Assembly: GCF_002567005.1 (NCBI RefSeq)
Contig: NZ_NUZU01000039.1
Span: 194,351 to 258,350, forward strand
Source: Bacillus sp. AFS073361
GTDB lineage: Bacteria; Bacillota; Bacilli; Bacillales; Cytobacillaceae
Length of the DNA stretch: 64,000 bases
Reading direction: 5' to 3'
The notes beneath the pieces were generated by a model. It did no database searches. It saw only the letters and a list, made by a program, of their open reading frames with translations, and had not been told where the DNA came from. This document shows, in pieces, positions 27,102 to 35,130 of this stretch; within the stretch, counting starts at the first letter, position 1; each line of letters starts with the position of its first letter. The position numbers and the translations under genes are program-made.

Positions 27102-28772
27102 TCACTTCAATAAATATATTCTTGTTTCATAGGGTTTAAGAGTGAATTTTTTCCGTAACTTCTTATCCGCACCGTCATAATTATGAAGAACAAGTTCAGA
27201 AGTAGAAAAAGATAAACTTCCCGGGATACGAAATCTGGTCGCCTTTTCACTAAAATTGTTAATTACAATCGCTTTTTGATTTCCTAATCTGCGCGTGTAC
27301 ACAAACAACTTCGGATGATTCGCTGCTAACAAATCGTAGGTGCCATAAACAAACACTGGATTCTCTTTTCTCAAGCGAATTAATTTTTTATAAAAAGATA
27401 GGATTGAGTCAGAATCATTTACTTGTGCCTCGACGTTAATCTCTGTGTAATTCGGATTGACCCCAAGCCATGATTGCTCCGCAGTTGTAAATCCACCTTT
27501 GTTGGTTGCATCCCATTGCATCGGTGTCCGCGCATTATCCCGTCCCTTTTCCCAAATAACTTTCATAATTTCGTCATGGGAACGTCCTTTTGCCGTTTCA
27601 ACATGATAGTAATTAATCATACCAACATCATTGTATTCTTCAATGGAAGGGAACTGGACATTCGTCATCCCAATTTCCTGGCCTTGGTAAATAAACGGGG
27701 TACCCTTCATTAGAAAATAAAGGGCTCCAAGCATTTTGGCACTCTCTTTCCAATACTCCTTGTCATTTCCCCAGCTAGAAACCCGGCGCGGCTGATCATG
27801 GTTTTCAATAAATAGGGCATTCCAGCCTCTGCCTTCCAAACCTGTCTGCCATTTGGTTAAAACCTTTTTCAACTTACGAACGTCAATAGACCCTTCTGCA
27901 TCCTTATCCCACAGATCTAAAAATTCGAATTGAAATATCATATTAAAATAGCCTTTTTCTTCGCCTACCCATTGATCTGCCTCATTTAATCCCACACCGT
28001 TTGCTTCCCCAACGGTCATGATGTCATAGTTTTTTATGGTTTTTTGCGAAAACTCTGTGAGGAACTCATCAATTCCATCCACATTCATCATTTTAGGAAA
28101 ACAAGGTACGTAATCTAAGTGATCAGGGTTTGGCATATCAGGGAATCCTGGTTCTTTTTTTATATGTGAGATGGCATCGACACGGAAGCCGTCAATCCCT
28201 TTTTCCAGCCACCAGTTTACCATTTCGTATAAAGCATCCCTTACCTCAGGGTTTTCCCAATTCAAATCAGGCTGACGTGCGGAGAAGATGTGCATGAAGT
28301 ATTGTTCTGTTTCTTTATCATATCTCCAAGCGGGCCCACTGAAAATCGACTCCCAATTGTTCGGCGCCTTTCCATCTTTACCATCACTCCAAATGTACCA
28401 ATCACGTTTAGGGTTGTCTTTTGAGGAGCGTGACTCGATAAACCATGGATGTTCGTCGCTCGTATGATTGATGACCAAATCTAGGATTAATTTCATCCCA
28501 CGCTGATGAACGCCCTCCAGCAGTTCGTCAAAATCAGCCATCGTCCCGAATTCATCCATAATATCCTGGTAATCGGAAATATCATAACCATTGTCGTCAT
28601 TTGGTGATTTGTACATCGGAGAGAGCCAAATGACATCAACGCCCAACTCTTGTAGGTAATCTAGTTTGGTAGTCACCCCTTTTAGATCACCAATCCCATC
28701 GCCATTGCTATCCATAAAACTACGGGGATACACTTGATAAGCAACACTTTCTTTCCACCATTTTTTGTTCAC
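27102..28772 (-). CDS. GH13 alpha-glucosidase (oligo-1,6-glucosidase type)
   Basis: A 556-residue cytoplasmic GH13_31-like enzyme acting on short alpha-glucosides. It starts WWKESVAYQVYPRSFMDSNGDGIGDL, and the catalytic residues are in GFRVDAISHI (Asp near 199), TVGEANG (Glu near 255) and IENHDQPR (Asp near 330). The residue after the nucleophile is Ala; Val there is usual in alpha-1,6-specific enzymes and Thr in maltases, so linkage preference is unclear. The start is GTG after GAGGTG. It stands between glpQ and the ThuA operon and probably processes isomaltose-type products of the nearby amylopullulanase. Confidence 0.88.
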   Translation of the reverse strand: MNKKWWKESVAYQVYPRSFMDSNGDGIGDLKGVTTKLDYLQELGVDVIWLSPMYKSPNDDNGYDISDYQDIMDEFGTMADFDELLEGVHQRGMKLILDLVINHTSDEHPWFIESRSSKDNPKRDWYIWSDGKDGKAPNNWESIFSGPAWRYDKETEQYFMHIFSARQPDLNWENPEVRDALYEMVNWWLEKGIDGFRVDAISHIKKEPGFPDMPNPDHLDYVPCFPKMMNVDGIDEFLTEFSQKTIKNYDIMTVGEANGVGLNEADQWVGEEKGYFNMIFQFEFLDLWDKDAEGSIDVRKLKKVLTKWQTGLEGRGWNALFIENHDQPRRVSSWGNDKEYWKESAKMLGALYFLMKGTPFIYQGQEIGMTNVQFPSIEEYNDVGMINYYHVETAKGRSHDEIMKVIWEKGRDNARTPMQWDATNKGGFTTAEQSWLGVNPNYTEINVEAQVNDSDSILSFYKKLIRLRKENPVFVYGTYDLLAANHPKLFVYTRRLGNQKAIVINNFSEKATRFRIPGSLSFSTSELVLHNYDGADKKLRKKFTLKPYETRIYLLK

Positions 28773-28836
28773 TTGGGCACCTCAGTTCTAGACCGAATTC
28801 ATTTATTAGCTTAAAAATTCTTGTATGCCTCTCAAT

Positions 28837-29805
28837 CTAAACCCACCACATTTGCGAAACCGATTCCTCAATTAAGACCGATTTCAAATTGGTTACTGCC
28901 CGATTGAAACCTTCATTAATCGACATAATTGGATCTTCATGTTCGATACTGACCACATAATCATATCCGTAGGTTCGGAGTGCACTCATCATATCAGACC
29001 ATTCTTTTAGGCTATGTCCACAGCCAACCGAACGGAACGACCATGCCCTCGTTTTCACTTCTCCATACGGCTGCATATCCGTTAATCCATACATATTCAC
29101 ATTTTCCTGATCAATGTACGTGTCTTTGGCATGGAAATGATGAATCGCATTTTCCTTTGCCAAAATTTTAATCGCTGCCACCGGGTCAATGCCTTGCCAC
29201 CATAAGTGACTTGGGTCTAAATTAGCGCCAATGGCATCACAGGTCTCCTCACGAAGCTTTAAAAGTGTATATGGAGTGTGAACTAAAAATCCTCCGTGAA
29301 GTTCAAGCCCTATTTTTACATTGTGGTCTTTAGCAAATTGACCAACTTCCTTCCAATAAGGAATCAGTTTTTCTTCCCATTGCCACTTTAATACATCACC
29401 ATACTCATTCGGCCAAGGCGTAACTGGCCAGTTTGGGTATTTAGCTCCTTCATGGTCGCCTGCTGTACCAGAAAAACAGTTAACAACCGGAACTTTCAGC
29501 AATGAAGCAAGTTGAATTGTTTTTACGAGTGTTTCGTGCGAGTTTTTAGCAAATTCTTTTTCAGGAGAAATTGGATTTCCATGGCAGCTGAAGGCACTAA
29601 TCGTTAGTCCACGCTCTTCTACTTTTTGAATATACTCTTGGCGCGCCGCTTCACTTTCCAATAACGTGTCTAAATCACAATGGCTATTACCAGGATAGCA
29701 TCCAGTTCCGATTTCAACCGCATGTAGTCCTGCACCTTTAACTGTATCAAGCATTTCCTCGAATGATTTTTCAGCAAATAAAACGGTAAAAACGCCTAGT
29801 TTCAT
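28837..29805 (-). CDS. Sugar phosphate isomerase/epimerase-like TIM barrel protein
   Basis: A 322-residue xylose-isomerase-like TIM barrel (IolE/epimerase superfamily). Segments such as MKLGVFTVLF, AVEIGTGCYPGN, KIGLELHGGFLVHTPYTLL, IGANLDPSHLWWQGIDP and IHHFHAKDTYID supply the usual Glu/Asp/His metal ligands. Members isomerise, epimerise or dehydrate sugars, and some eliminate aglycones from 3-keto-glycosides. It overlaps the upstream dehydrogenase gene by 4 bp and is last in the ThuA operon, so it acts on the product of the oxidoreductases. Exact reaction unknown. Confidence 0.85.
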   Translation of the reverse strand: MKLGVFTVLFAEKSFEEMLDTVKGAGLHAVEIGTGCYPGNSHCDLDTLLESEAARQEYIQKVEERGLTISAFSCHGNPISPEKEFAKNSHETLVKTIQLASLLKVPVVNCFSGTAGDHEGAKYPNWPVTPWPNEYGDVLKWQWEEKLIPYWKEVGQFAKDHNVKIGLELHGGFLVHTPYTLLKLREETCDAIGANLDPSHLWWQGIDPVAAIKILAKENAIHHFHAKDTYIDQENVNMYGLTDMQPYGEVKTRAWSFRSVGCGHSLKEWSDMMSALRTYGYDYVVSIEHEDPIMSINEGFNRAVTNLKSVLIEESVSQMWWV

Positions 29806-30821
29806 AATGAATTTCCCTCACTCTCATAAATACGATCAATGATTTGTGAAACTTGAAGTGCCTCTTCAGGCTTTACCACTAGTTCTGCAATTCCAAGACA
29901 GGCATCGATAAAATTTTTCGCTTGCGGCACACCCGGATCTTCCTTGCCAGGAAGCCAGGCGGCCTCACTATTTAAAAGCATTCCGTGTTTCGTTGTAAAA
30001 AGTTCAAATGGAAAGACGCTTAAACCGCCGTCCGCTCCGGAAATGCTGACATTCGCCTGGTCGTCCTTGATATTCGCCGCCCAAGAAGTTTCAAATAGCA
30101 TCGATGCGCCATTTTCAAATTTCATATAGGCGGTGACATGATCATCGACATTAAAGGTTTCATGATCAAACCTACCCCATTGGTTCACCTGATTCGGCTG
30201 TTTACTTAATGTGTTATATGTGGTGCCTGACACCGCGGTATGTTTTGGATTTCCCATCAGCCAAAGCGCTAAGTCGAGAAGGTGACAGCCAAAATCAATC
30301 AGGCTGCCGCCTCCTTGAAGGTCTTTATTGGTAAAACCCCCCCAGCCTGGTACCTTGCGGCGCCTTAATGCTTGGACTCTCACGACTAGCGGCAACCCTA
30401 CTTCATCCATTGCCTTCTTAGCCGCCTGTGCTTCTTTCATAAAACGGTAATGGTAGGCGATCGCCAGAACTTTGTCCGCTTGTTTGGAAGCAGCGACCAT
30501 TGCCTCGCATTCTTCGAAGCTAAGTGCCATCGGCTTCTCACATAGAACATGAACCCCAGCATTAAATGCGGCGATGGTAATCTCAGCGTGAAATTTATTT
30601 GGCGTACAAATACAAACCGCATCCACTTCTGGAAAAAGATCTAGATAATCCTCAAACGCATTAGGGATGTTATACTTCTCAGCTGTCTCTCTCGCTCGGT
30701 GGATATTCACATCGCTTAAGGCCGTTATTTCACAAATATCACTTAACTGTAAAAAAGCCGGGATATGGCGGCCCTGTGCAATACCGCCAACCCCGATAAT
30801 TCCTATGCGAAGTTTTATCAT
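29802..30821 (-). CDS. Gfo/Idh/MocA-family oxidoreductase 1
   Basis: A 339-residue NAD(P)-dependent sugar dehydrogenase. The Rossmann motif GIIGVGGIAQGRHIP is at the N terminus and HVLCEKPMALSFEE (the conserved EKP, near residue 95) follows; the C-terminal alpha/beta domain includes GGGSLIDFGCHLLDLALWLMG with the conserved Asp/His pair. It overlaps both neighbours by 4 bp. Two paralogous dehydrogenases in one operon suggests sequential or partner-specific oxidation of one sugar. Confidence 0.88.
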   Translation of the reverse strand: MIKLRIGIIGVGGIAQGRHIPAFLQLSDICEITALSDVNIHRARETAEKYNIPNAFEDYLDLFPEVDAVCICTPNKFHAEITIAAFNAGVHVLCEKPMALSFEECEAMVAASKQADKVLAIAYHYRFMKEAQAAKKAMDEVGLPLVVRVQALRRRKVPGWGGFTNKDLQGGGSLIDFGCHLLDLALWLMGNPKHTAVSGTTYNTLSKQPNQVNQWGRFDHETFNVDDHVTAYMKFENGASMLFETSWAANIKDDQANVSISGADGGLSVFPFELFTTKHGMLLNSEAAWLPGKEDPGVPQAKNFIDACLGIAELVVKPEEALQVSQIIDRIYESEGNSL

Positions 30822-31852
30822 TGTTCTCTCACTCTTACAATTTGTTTTGTTTCATTTGACTCAAGCGCTGCTAAAATAACCTCTAGTGATTTCATCCCTT
30901 CTTCACCGGGTACAAGCGGCTCCTGATCGTGAAGCACGGAATCTACAAAATGATTGATAACATGAGAGGTTCTTTGTCCACCCGCGTCATTGGACTGGAT
31001 TTTCCCTAGCTGATAATTAACCACTTCTCCGTTCGAATATTGAACAACAAGTGAATTGGTTGGATCATCCTCTAATCGTAAAATCGCTTTTTCACCATAT
31101 ATAATAGTAGAATTATCTTCTTTACTTACATAAGCCCAGCTTGCAGCAAGTGTTCCGATAATCCCGCTTTCTGTTTTTAACACACAAACGGCATTGTCAT
31201 CAACATCGGCAAATTCCTTAGCGCTCGTTTCAACAAAAGCACCTACTTCAACAATTTCTTCTCCTAGCACATAGCGAAGCAAATCGGTCTTATGAACACC
31301 TAAATCACCCATCGCCCCAACGAATGCTTTTTCCTTTTGGAAAAACCATCCTTCTTTGCCTTCGACACTCCAGCCTTCTGGACCGCCATGTCCGAATGCC
31401 GTACGGAAGCTATAAATTTTGCCAATTTCCCCGCTTGCTATTAACTGACGTGCTTTTTGATGAGACGGAACGAAACGTTGATTATGGGCAATCATTAACT
31501 TTTTGCCGCTCTCTTTCGCTGCGGCAATCATCGCTTTTGCTTCTTGCTTCGAAGTCGCCATTGGTTTTTCACAAAGAACATGTACACCTGCATTTAATGC
31601 CGCAATCGAGATTGGCGCATGAAGATAGTTCGGTGTACAAACGCTGACGACGTCCACTTCAGCATTTTTCAATAATTCTTCATAGCTTGTATATGCTGCT
31701 GCTCCGAATTTTTCAGCTACTTGATTTGCCCGCTCTTCGTTAATATCACAAACAGCTACAAGCTCTACCTGATTATTTGCTTTATATTCTAGTAAATGAC
31801 GGTGCTGAGCAATACTGCCGCATCCGATTACTCCGACTCTTAATTTTCCCAT
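30818..31852 (-). CDS. Gfo/Idh/MocA-family oxidoreductase 2
   Basis: A 344-residue paralogue of its neighbour, with GVIGCGSIAQHRHL at the start, HVLCEKPMATSKQEAKAM near residue 92 and AMGDLGVHKTDLLRYVLG near 180. It should oxidise a hydroxyl of a sugar or glycoside with NAD(P), in the cytoplasm. The gene lies two bases downstream of thuA-like and overlaps the next gene by ATGA. Divergence from the neighbour is clear across most of the chain, so this is not a recent duplication. Confidence 0.88.
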   Translation of the reverse strand: MGKLRVGVIGCGSIAQHRHLLEYKANNQVELVAVCDINEERANQVAEKFGAAAYTSYEELLKNAEVDVVSVCTPNYLHAPISIAALNAGVHVLCEKPMATSKQEAKAMIAAAKESGKKLMIAHNQRFVPSHQKARQLIASGEIGKIYSFRTAFGHGGPEGWSVEGKEGWFFQKEKAFVGAMGDLGVHKTDLLRYVLGEEIVEVGAFVETSAKEFADVDDNAVCVLKTESGIIGTLAASWAYVSKEDNSTIIYGEKAILRLEDDPTNSLVVQYSNGEVVNYQLGKIQSNDAGGQRTSHVINHFVDSVLHDQEPLVPGEEGMKSLEVILAALESNETKQIVRVREQ

Positions 31853-31854
31853 TG

Positions 31855-32580
31855 TTATTTGCCTCCTTTAATTGCTTCTAGCGGTTTTGCATTTCCATAA
31901 ACTGGACGCTCGCGTTTTACTGGCTGCGCCCATTTCACCGCATTAATAATGACGCGTTGAATGTGTTCGTTATGATAGGTTGGATAGGTTTCATGTCCAG
32001 GTCTGAAGTAAAACACTTTTCCATTCCCGCGTTTGTATGTACAGCCACTCCGGAAAACTTCGCCGCCTTCAAACCAGCTTGTAAAAATCAACTCATCAGG
32101 CTGAGGGATATCAAAATGCTCGCCATACATTTCTTCTTTTTCTAACTCAATATATTCAGAGATTCCTTCTGTAATCGGGTGGCTTGGACTTACAACCCAA
32201 AGACGCTCTTTTTCATCCGCTTCACGCCACTTCAAATCACAGCTTGTTCCCATTAATGTTTTAAAGATTTTCGAAAAATGGCCGGAGTGAAGAACAATTA
32301 GTCCCATTCCATCAAGGACACGCTGCTGAACTTTCTGCACAATTTCATCTTTTACTTCACCATGTGCCAGATGTCCCCACCATACTAATACATCAGTATT
32401 CGCTAGTACTTCATCCGTTAAGCCATGCTCCGGCTCATCAAGAGTAGCTGTTCCTGCTTGGATACCTTCAATCTGAAGGAAATCAGCGATTGTCCCGTGG
32501 ATGCCGTTCGGATATATATCCCTTACAACCGGATTTTTTTGCTCGTGACGGTTTTCATTCCATACAGTTACTTTCAACAT
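31855..32580 (-). CDS. ThuA-like protein (glutamine-amidotransferase fold)
   Basis: A 241-residue ThuA-family protein, first gene of the operon. Typical segments are [10 protein letters not shown] at the start, [13 protein letters not shown] (near 75), [19 protein letters not shown] and [24 protein letters not shown] near the end. ThuA/ThuB of rhizobia oxidise trehalose and related disaccharides to 3-keto sugars; with two Gfo/Idh/MocA enzymes here a similar oxidative route is plausible. The ATG at 32580 lies 10 nt after AAGGAG; a TTG two codons earlier is also in frame. Confidence 0.85.
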   Translation of the reverse strand: MLKVTVWNENRHEQKNPVVRDIYPNGIHGTIADFLQIEGIQAGTATLDEPEHGLTDEVLANTDVLVWWGHLAHGEVKDEIVQKVQQRVLDGMGLIVLHSGHFSKIFKTLMGTSCDLKWREADEKERLWVVSPSHPITEGISEYIELEKEEMYGEHFDIPQPDELIFTSWFEGGEVFRSGCTYKRGNGKVFYFRPGHETYPTYHNEHIQRVIINAVKWAQPVKRERPVYGNAKPLEAIKGGK

Positions 32581-32617
32581 GATCAACCTACTCCTTTTTA
32601 TCTTTTATTTACCTTTT

Positions 32618-32682
32618 ATTTTAGAGAATAAAGAAATTAATGAAACGGCTTACATTGACAGATAGGGTGGAAAATATTGAAC
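32618..32682 (-). promoter_or_regulatory. Shared promoter/operator module, copy A (ThuA operon)
   Basis: Read on the minus strand, this 65-bp block aligns without gaps to 57118-57182 with 57 identical bases. It contains TCAATATTTTCC and TCAATGTAAGCC, direct repeats 22 bp apart, then a poor -35 (TTTCAT) and the -10 TAAAAT at 32618-32623, 38 bp before the thuA ATG. The arrangement of paired sites next to a weak -35 is typical of an AraC/YesN activator. Confidence 0.75.
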
Positions 32683-32846
32683 TCCATCGTTATCTATTTG
32701 AAAGGAAATTTCTGTCATCTTAATCCTCCAATTCTATAACATTACTTATTTGATTCCATCTTAAACTTTGTCTCTACAAATAAACATAGATGATATAATT
32801 GAAACATCGACTATTTTGCTATTTTATTTTTTCTAAAGGTGGGCAT

Positions 32847-33623
32847 ATGATGACAAATATATTATTCTGCGGCTATTCCTTTCACACAAATGGATATCAT
32901 GCCCAACATAAATCCGGATACCCTGCGTATCTTTTTCGCCTGCAATCAGAAGGTGTCTGTGAAGTAGTGGTAAAGGGCAGTAAGATGGAACTCGAGAAAG
33001 GAGACCTTCTCCTCATTAAACCAGGGGATCACTATGAACTGCTGGTTAAAGCGGGACAAAACAGCGGGGATTATCACATAGTCTGTGAAGGAGCTTGGGT
33101 GGACGAGTGGTGGAGCCGTTCCGCTAAGCCGCCTGTCTCCCGAATCGATCTTGATGAAAAACTGCTCTCCTTATGGCGTCAAATCATAAACGAAAAACGC
33201 CGTCCATCCTCGAGCCAAAACGAAGAACTCACCGTTTATTTGCTGCGAGCACTCTGTTTATACCTGGAACGAGGTGTCAACGAAACGGTTCCTACCTTCA
33301 ATCACCCGTATACCGTCACACGGATAATGAGGTACATTGAAGAGCATGCCCTAACACCATTTAGAGTGGAGGATGTGGCACGCCATGCTGGCCTTAGCGT
33401 TTCGCGTTCCGTTCATCTTTTTAAAAGCAGTGTCGGGAAAACGATGATTGAATATGCCTTAGAAATCCGTTTATCCGCTGCAGTCGAGCGAATGAAATAC
33501 ACATCCATGACACTTGAACAAATTGCCGAAGATTGCGGCTTCGGCAGCTATCCATATTTTCACAGGGTATTTCATAAGAAATATGGCATGGCCCCTGGGG
33601 CCTATAGGCGTCTGGAATACTAG
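32847..33623 (+). CDS. AraC-family transcriptional regulator with cupin sensor domain
   Basis: About 259 residues. The N-terminal AraC-type cupin (HKSGYPAYLFRLQSEG, ELEKGDLLLIKPGDHYEL) would bind a sugar, and the C-terminal pair of helix-turn-helices spans VEDVARHAGLSVSRSVHLFK to IAEDCGFGSYPYFHRVFHKKYGMAPGAYR. It is transcribed divergently from the ThuA operon and is the nearest candidate to bind the module at 32618-32682. Two adjacent ATGs (32847, 32850) follow AAAGGTGG; an open frame 48 bp longer upstream has no site. Confidence 0.88.
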   Translation: MMTNILFCGYSFHTNGYHAQHKSGYPAYLFRLQSEGVCEVVVKGSKMELEKGDLLLIKPGDHYELLVKAGQNSGDYHIVCEGAWVDEWWSRSAKPPVSRIDLDEKLLSLWRQIINEKRRPSSSQNEELTVYLLRALCLYLERGVNETVPTFNHPYTVTRIMRYIEEHALTPFRVEDVARHAGLSVSRSVHLFKSSVGKTMIEYALEIRLSAAVERMKYTSMTLEQIAEDCGFGSYPYFHRVFHKKYGMAPGAYRRLEY

Positions 33624-33664
33624 AATTCAAGAACAGTAAATAGTAATTGAATGAGTTATTAAAA

Positions 33665-33711
33665 GCAGACGGTATAGCGGGAATCTTTTATAGATTCTCG
33701 TTACCATCTGC
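33665..33711. terminator. Bidirectional terminator overlapping the lacI 3' end
   Basis: A long stem (GCAGACGGTA with TACCATCTGC outside, GGGAATC with GATTCTC inside) ends in TTTT on the minus strand and is followed by CATTTTG on the plus strand. It covers the last codons and the stop of the MalR-like gene and serves both convergent genes. Confidence 0.75.
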
Positions 33712-34755
33712 ATTTTGTTCATCTATTGTTATAGGAATTTGGTGACTGCACGATTGACGTTCAACCAATTTATGTGGAATGATAATGCGCTTGGTCGGTT
33801 CTGTTCTATTTTCGATTTTTTGAATTAAACTCCTGGATGCTTGATATCCTAGTTCAAAAATATTAATATCAATGGAAGTTAAGGGTGGTTTTGACATTTC
33901 TGATAAAAGGACATTATTAAAGCTAACGACAGAGATTTCTTCTGGAACCCTGATTCCCAGCTCATCTAATGTGCTCAGTACACCTAGTGCCATTAAGTCG
34001 TCAACTACTGCGAGCGAAGTGGGGCGTTGTTCAAGCGCCATTAATTCACTCACCGCTTCTTGACCGCCTTCCCGAAGAAATTCTTCATGAAGGATGTATT
34101 CATTTTTTATGGGAATGTTTTCCTTTTTTAAAGCCTGCTTATACCCATTCAAACGGTCAACTGTAACCATTAGCTCTAGACTTCCGCCAATAAAAGCGAT
34201 TTTCCGATGTCCATGGTCAATTAAGTATTCAGTAGCCTCTCTCATTGCACGAACATTATCATTATCAACATGTGTAATTTCTTCTGCATCTTTAGAAGGT
34301 TTTCCAATTACAACAAAAGGAAAATCCCTTTCTCTTAAATACGAAATGGCTTTATCCTCCACCTTGGAATTAAGAAGAATCATTCCATCTACTCGTTTTC
34401 CCTGAACCATGTGGATGACTGCTTCAAATATTTCCTCGTCTGATTTTCCAGTCGTCATATGCATGGCATATTTTTTATTATGGGCACTTTCACTGATTCC
34501 CTGTAACACCATTGAAAAAAAAGGATTCTGAAACACCACATCACCAGAGCTCGGCATGACAAGCCCGATTGTTTGGGTAGATTGAATGGCAAGGCTTCTG
34601 GCATTTTGGTTAGGATGATACCCTAGCTGCTCCATTGCCTTTTTAACTTTTCGTTTCGTTGCTTCGCTGATTCGCGAATTATTGGCAATTACTCTTGAAA
34701 CAGTTGATGGGGCGACATCTGCAAGCTTTGCCACATCCTTAATGGTAACAGCCAT
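33688..34755 (-). CDS. LacI-family regulator (MalR-like) of the amylopullulanase locus
   Basis: About 355 residues: LacI helix-turn-helix VTIKDVAKLADVAPSTVSRVI, hinge YHPNQNARSLA and an effector domain (TQTIGLVMPSSGD, VDGMILLNSK, DDLMALGVL). The ATG at 34755 follows GAGGGGAGAA and is preferred over one six codons earlier. It is divergent from the secreted amylopullulanase, with several GCAAACG-type operators between, so it probably represses that gene and itself until maltodextrin is present. Its last codons lie within a terminator stem. Confidence 0.87.
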   Translation of the reverse strand: MAVTIKDVAKLADVAPSTVSRVIANNSRISEATKRKVKKAMEQLGYHPNQNARSLAIQSTQTIGLVMPSSGDVVFQNPFFSMVLQGISESAHNKKYAMHMTTGKSDEEIFEAVIHMVQGKRVDGMILLNSKVEDKAISYLRERDFPFVVIGKPSKDAEEITHVDNDNVRAMREATEYLIDHGHRKIAFIGGSLELMVTVDRLNGYKQALKKENIPIKNEYILHEEFLREGGQEAVSELMALEQRPTSLAVVDDLMALGVLSTLDELGIRVPEEISVVSFNNVLLSEMSKPPLTSIDINIFELGYQASRSLIQKIENRTEPTKRIIIPHKLVERQSCSHQIPITIDEQNADGNENL

Positions 34756-34841
34756 TTTCTTCTCCCCTCTCATTCAAAGTTCATTGATTCTTACTACTAA
34801 TTTTAGAATAATAGAGACGCTTATTTTTGCATATTCCAACA

Positions 34842-35099
34842 TTTGCGAAAACGATTGCACATTCCACTCTTTATTATAAAGGCTTTATAATCAGTTATAC
34901 AGCTAAAAAATAAGAGACCTCTCGATTTCAATAACCATATATCAGAAAATTAAGATTTTATTTCCAATTTTCTATTGAATTGCGCTGAGAAATAGATATA
35001 ATAAGTTTTGAAAACGATTGCGCAAACGTTTGCACAATACAACAGCCTCCTATGCATTTTACATACGATTTTTGTGCAATTTCATGCAAACGGTTTCCT
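34842..35099. promoter_or_regulatory. Amylopullulanase promoter with multiple LacI/CcpA-type operators
   Basis: TTGAAT (34975-34980) and TATAAT (34997-35002) with a 16-bp spacer form the plus-strand promoter. Operator-like sites are GCGAAAACGATTGCACA near 34845-34861, TGAAAACGATTGCG at 35009-35022 (one mismatch to a cre site), TGCGCAAACGTTTGCACA at 35019-35036, a near-perfect palindrome that overlaps the previous site right at the start point, and TGCAAACGGTTTCC at 35085-35098. The MalR-like repressor and CcpA may compete for or share them. Confidence 0.7.
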
Positions 35100-35130
35100 A
35101 GATTACTAGGTAAGGGAAAGGAGATTTTTC

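Noticed and set aside
29802..31852. Recent tandem duplication of a dehydrogenase gene
   Set aside because: The two Gfo/Idh/MocA proteins share only family motifs and differ throughout; they are old paralogues.
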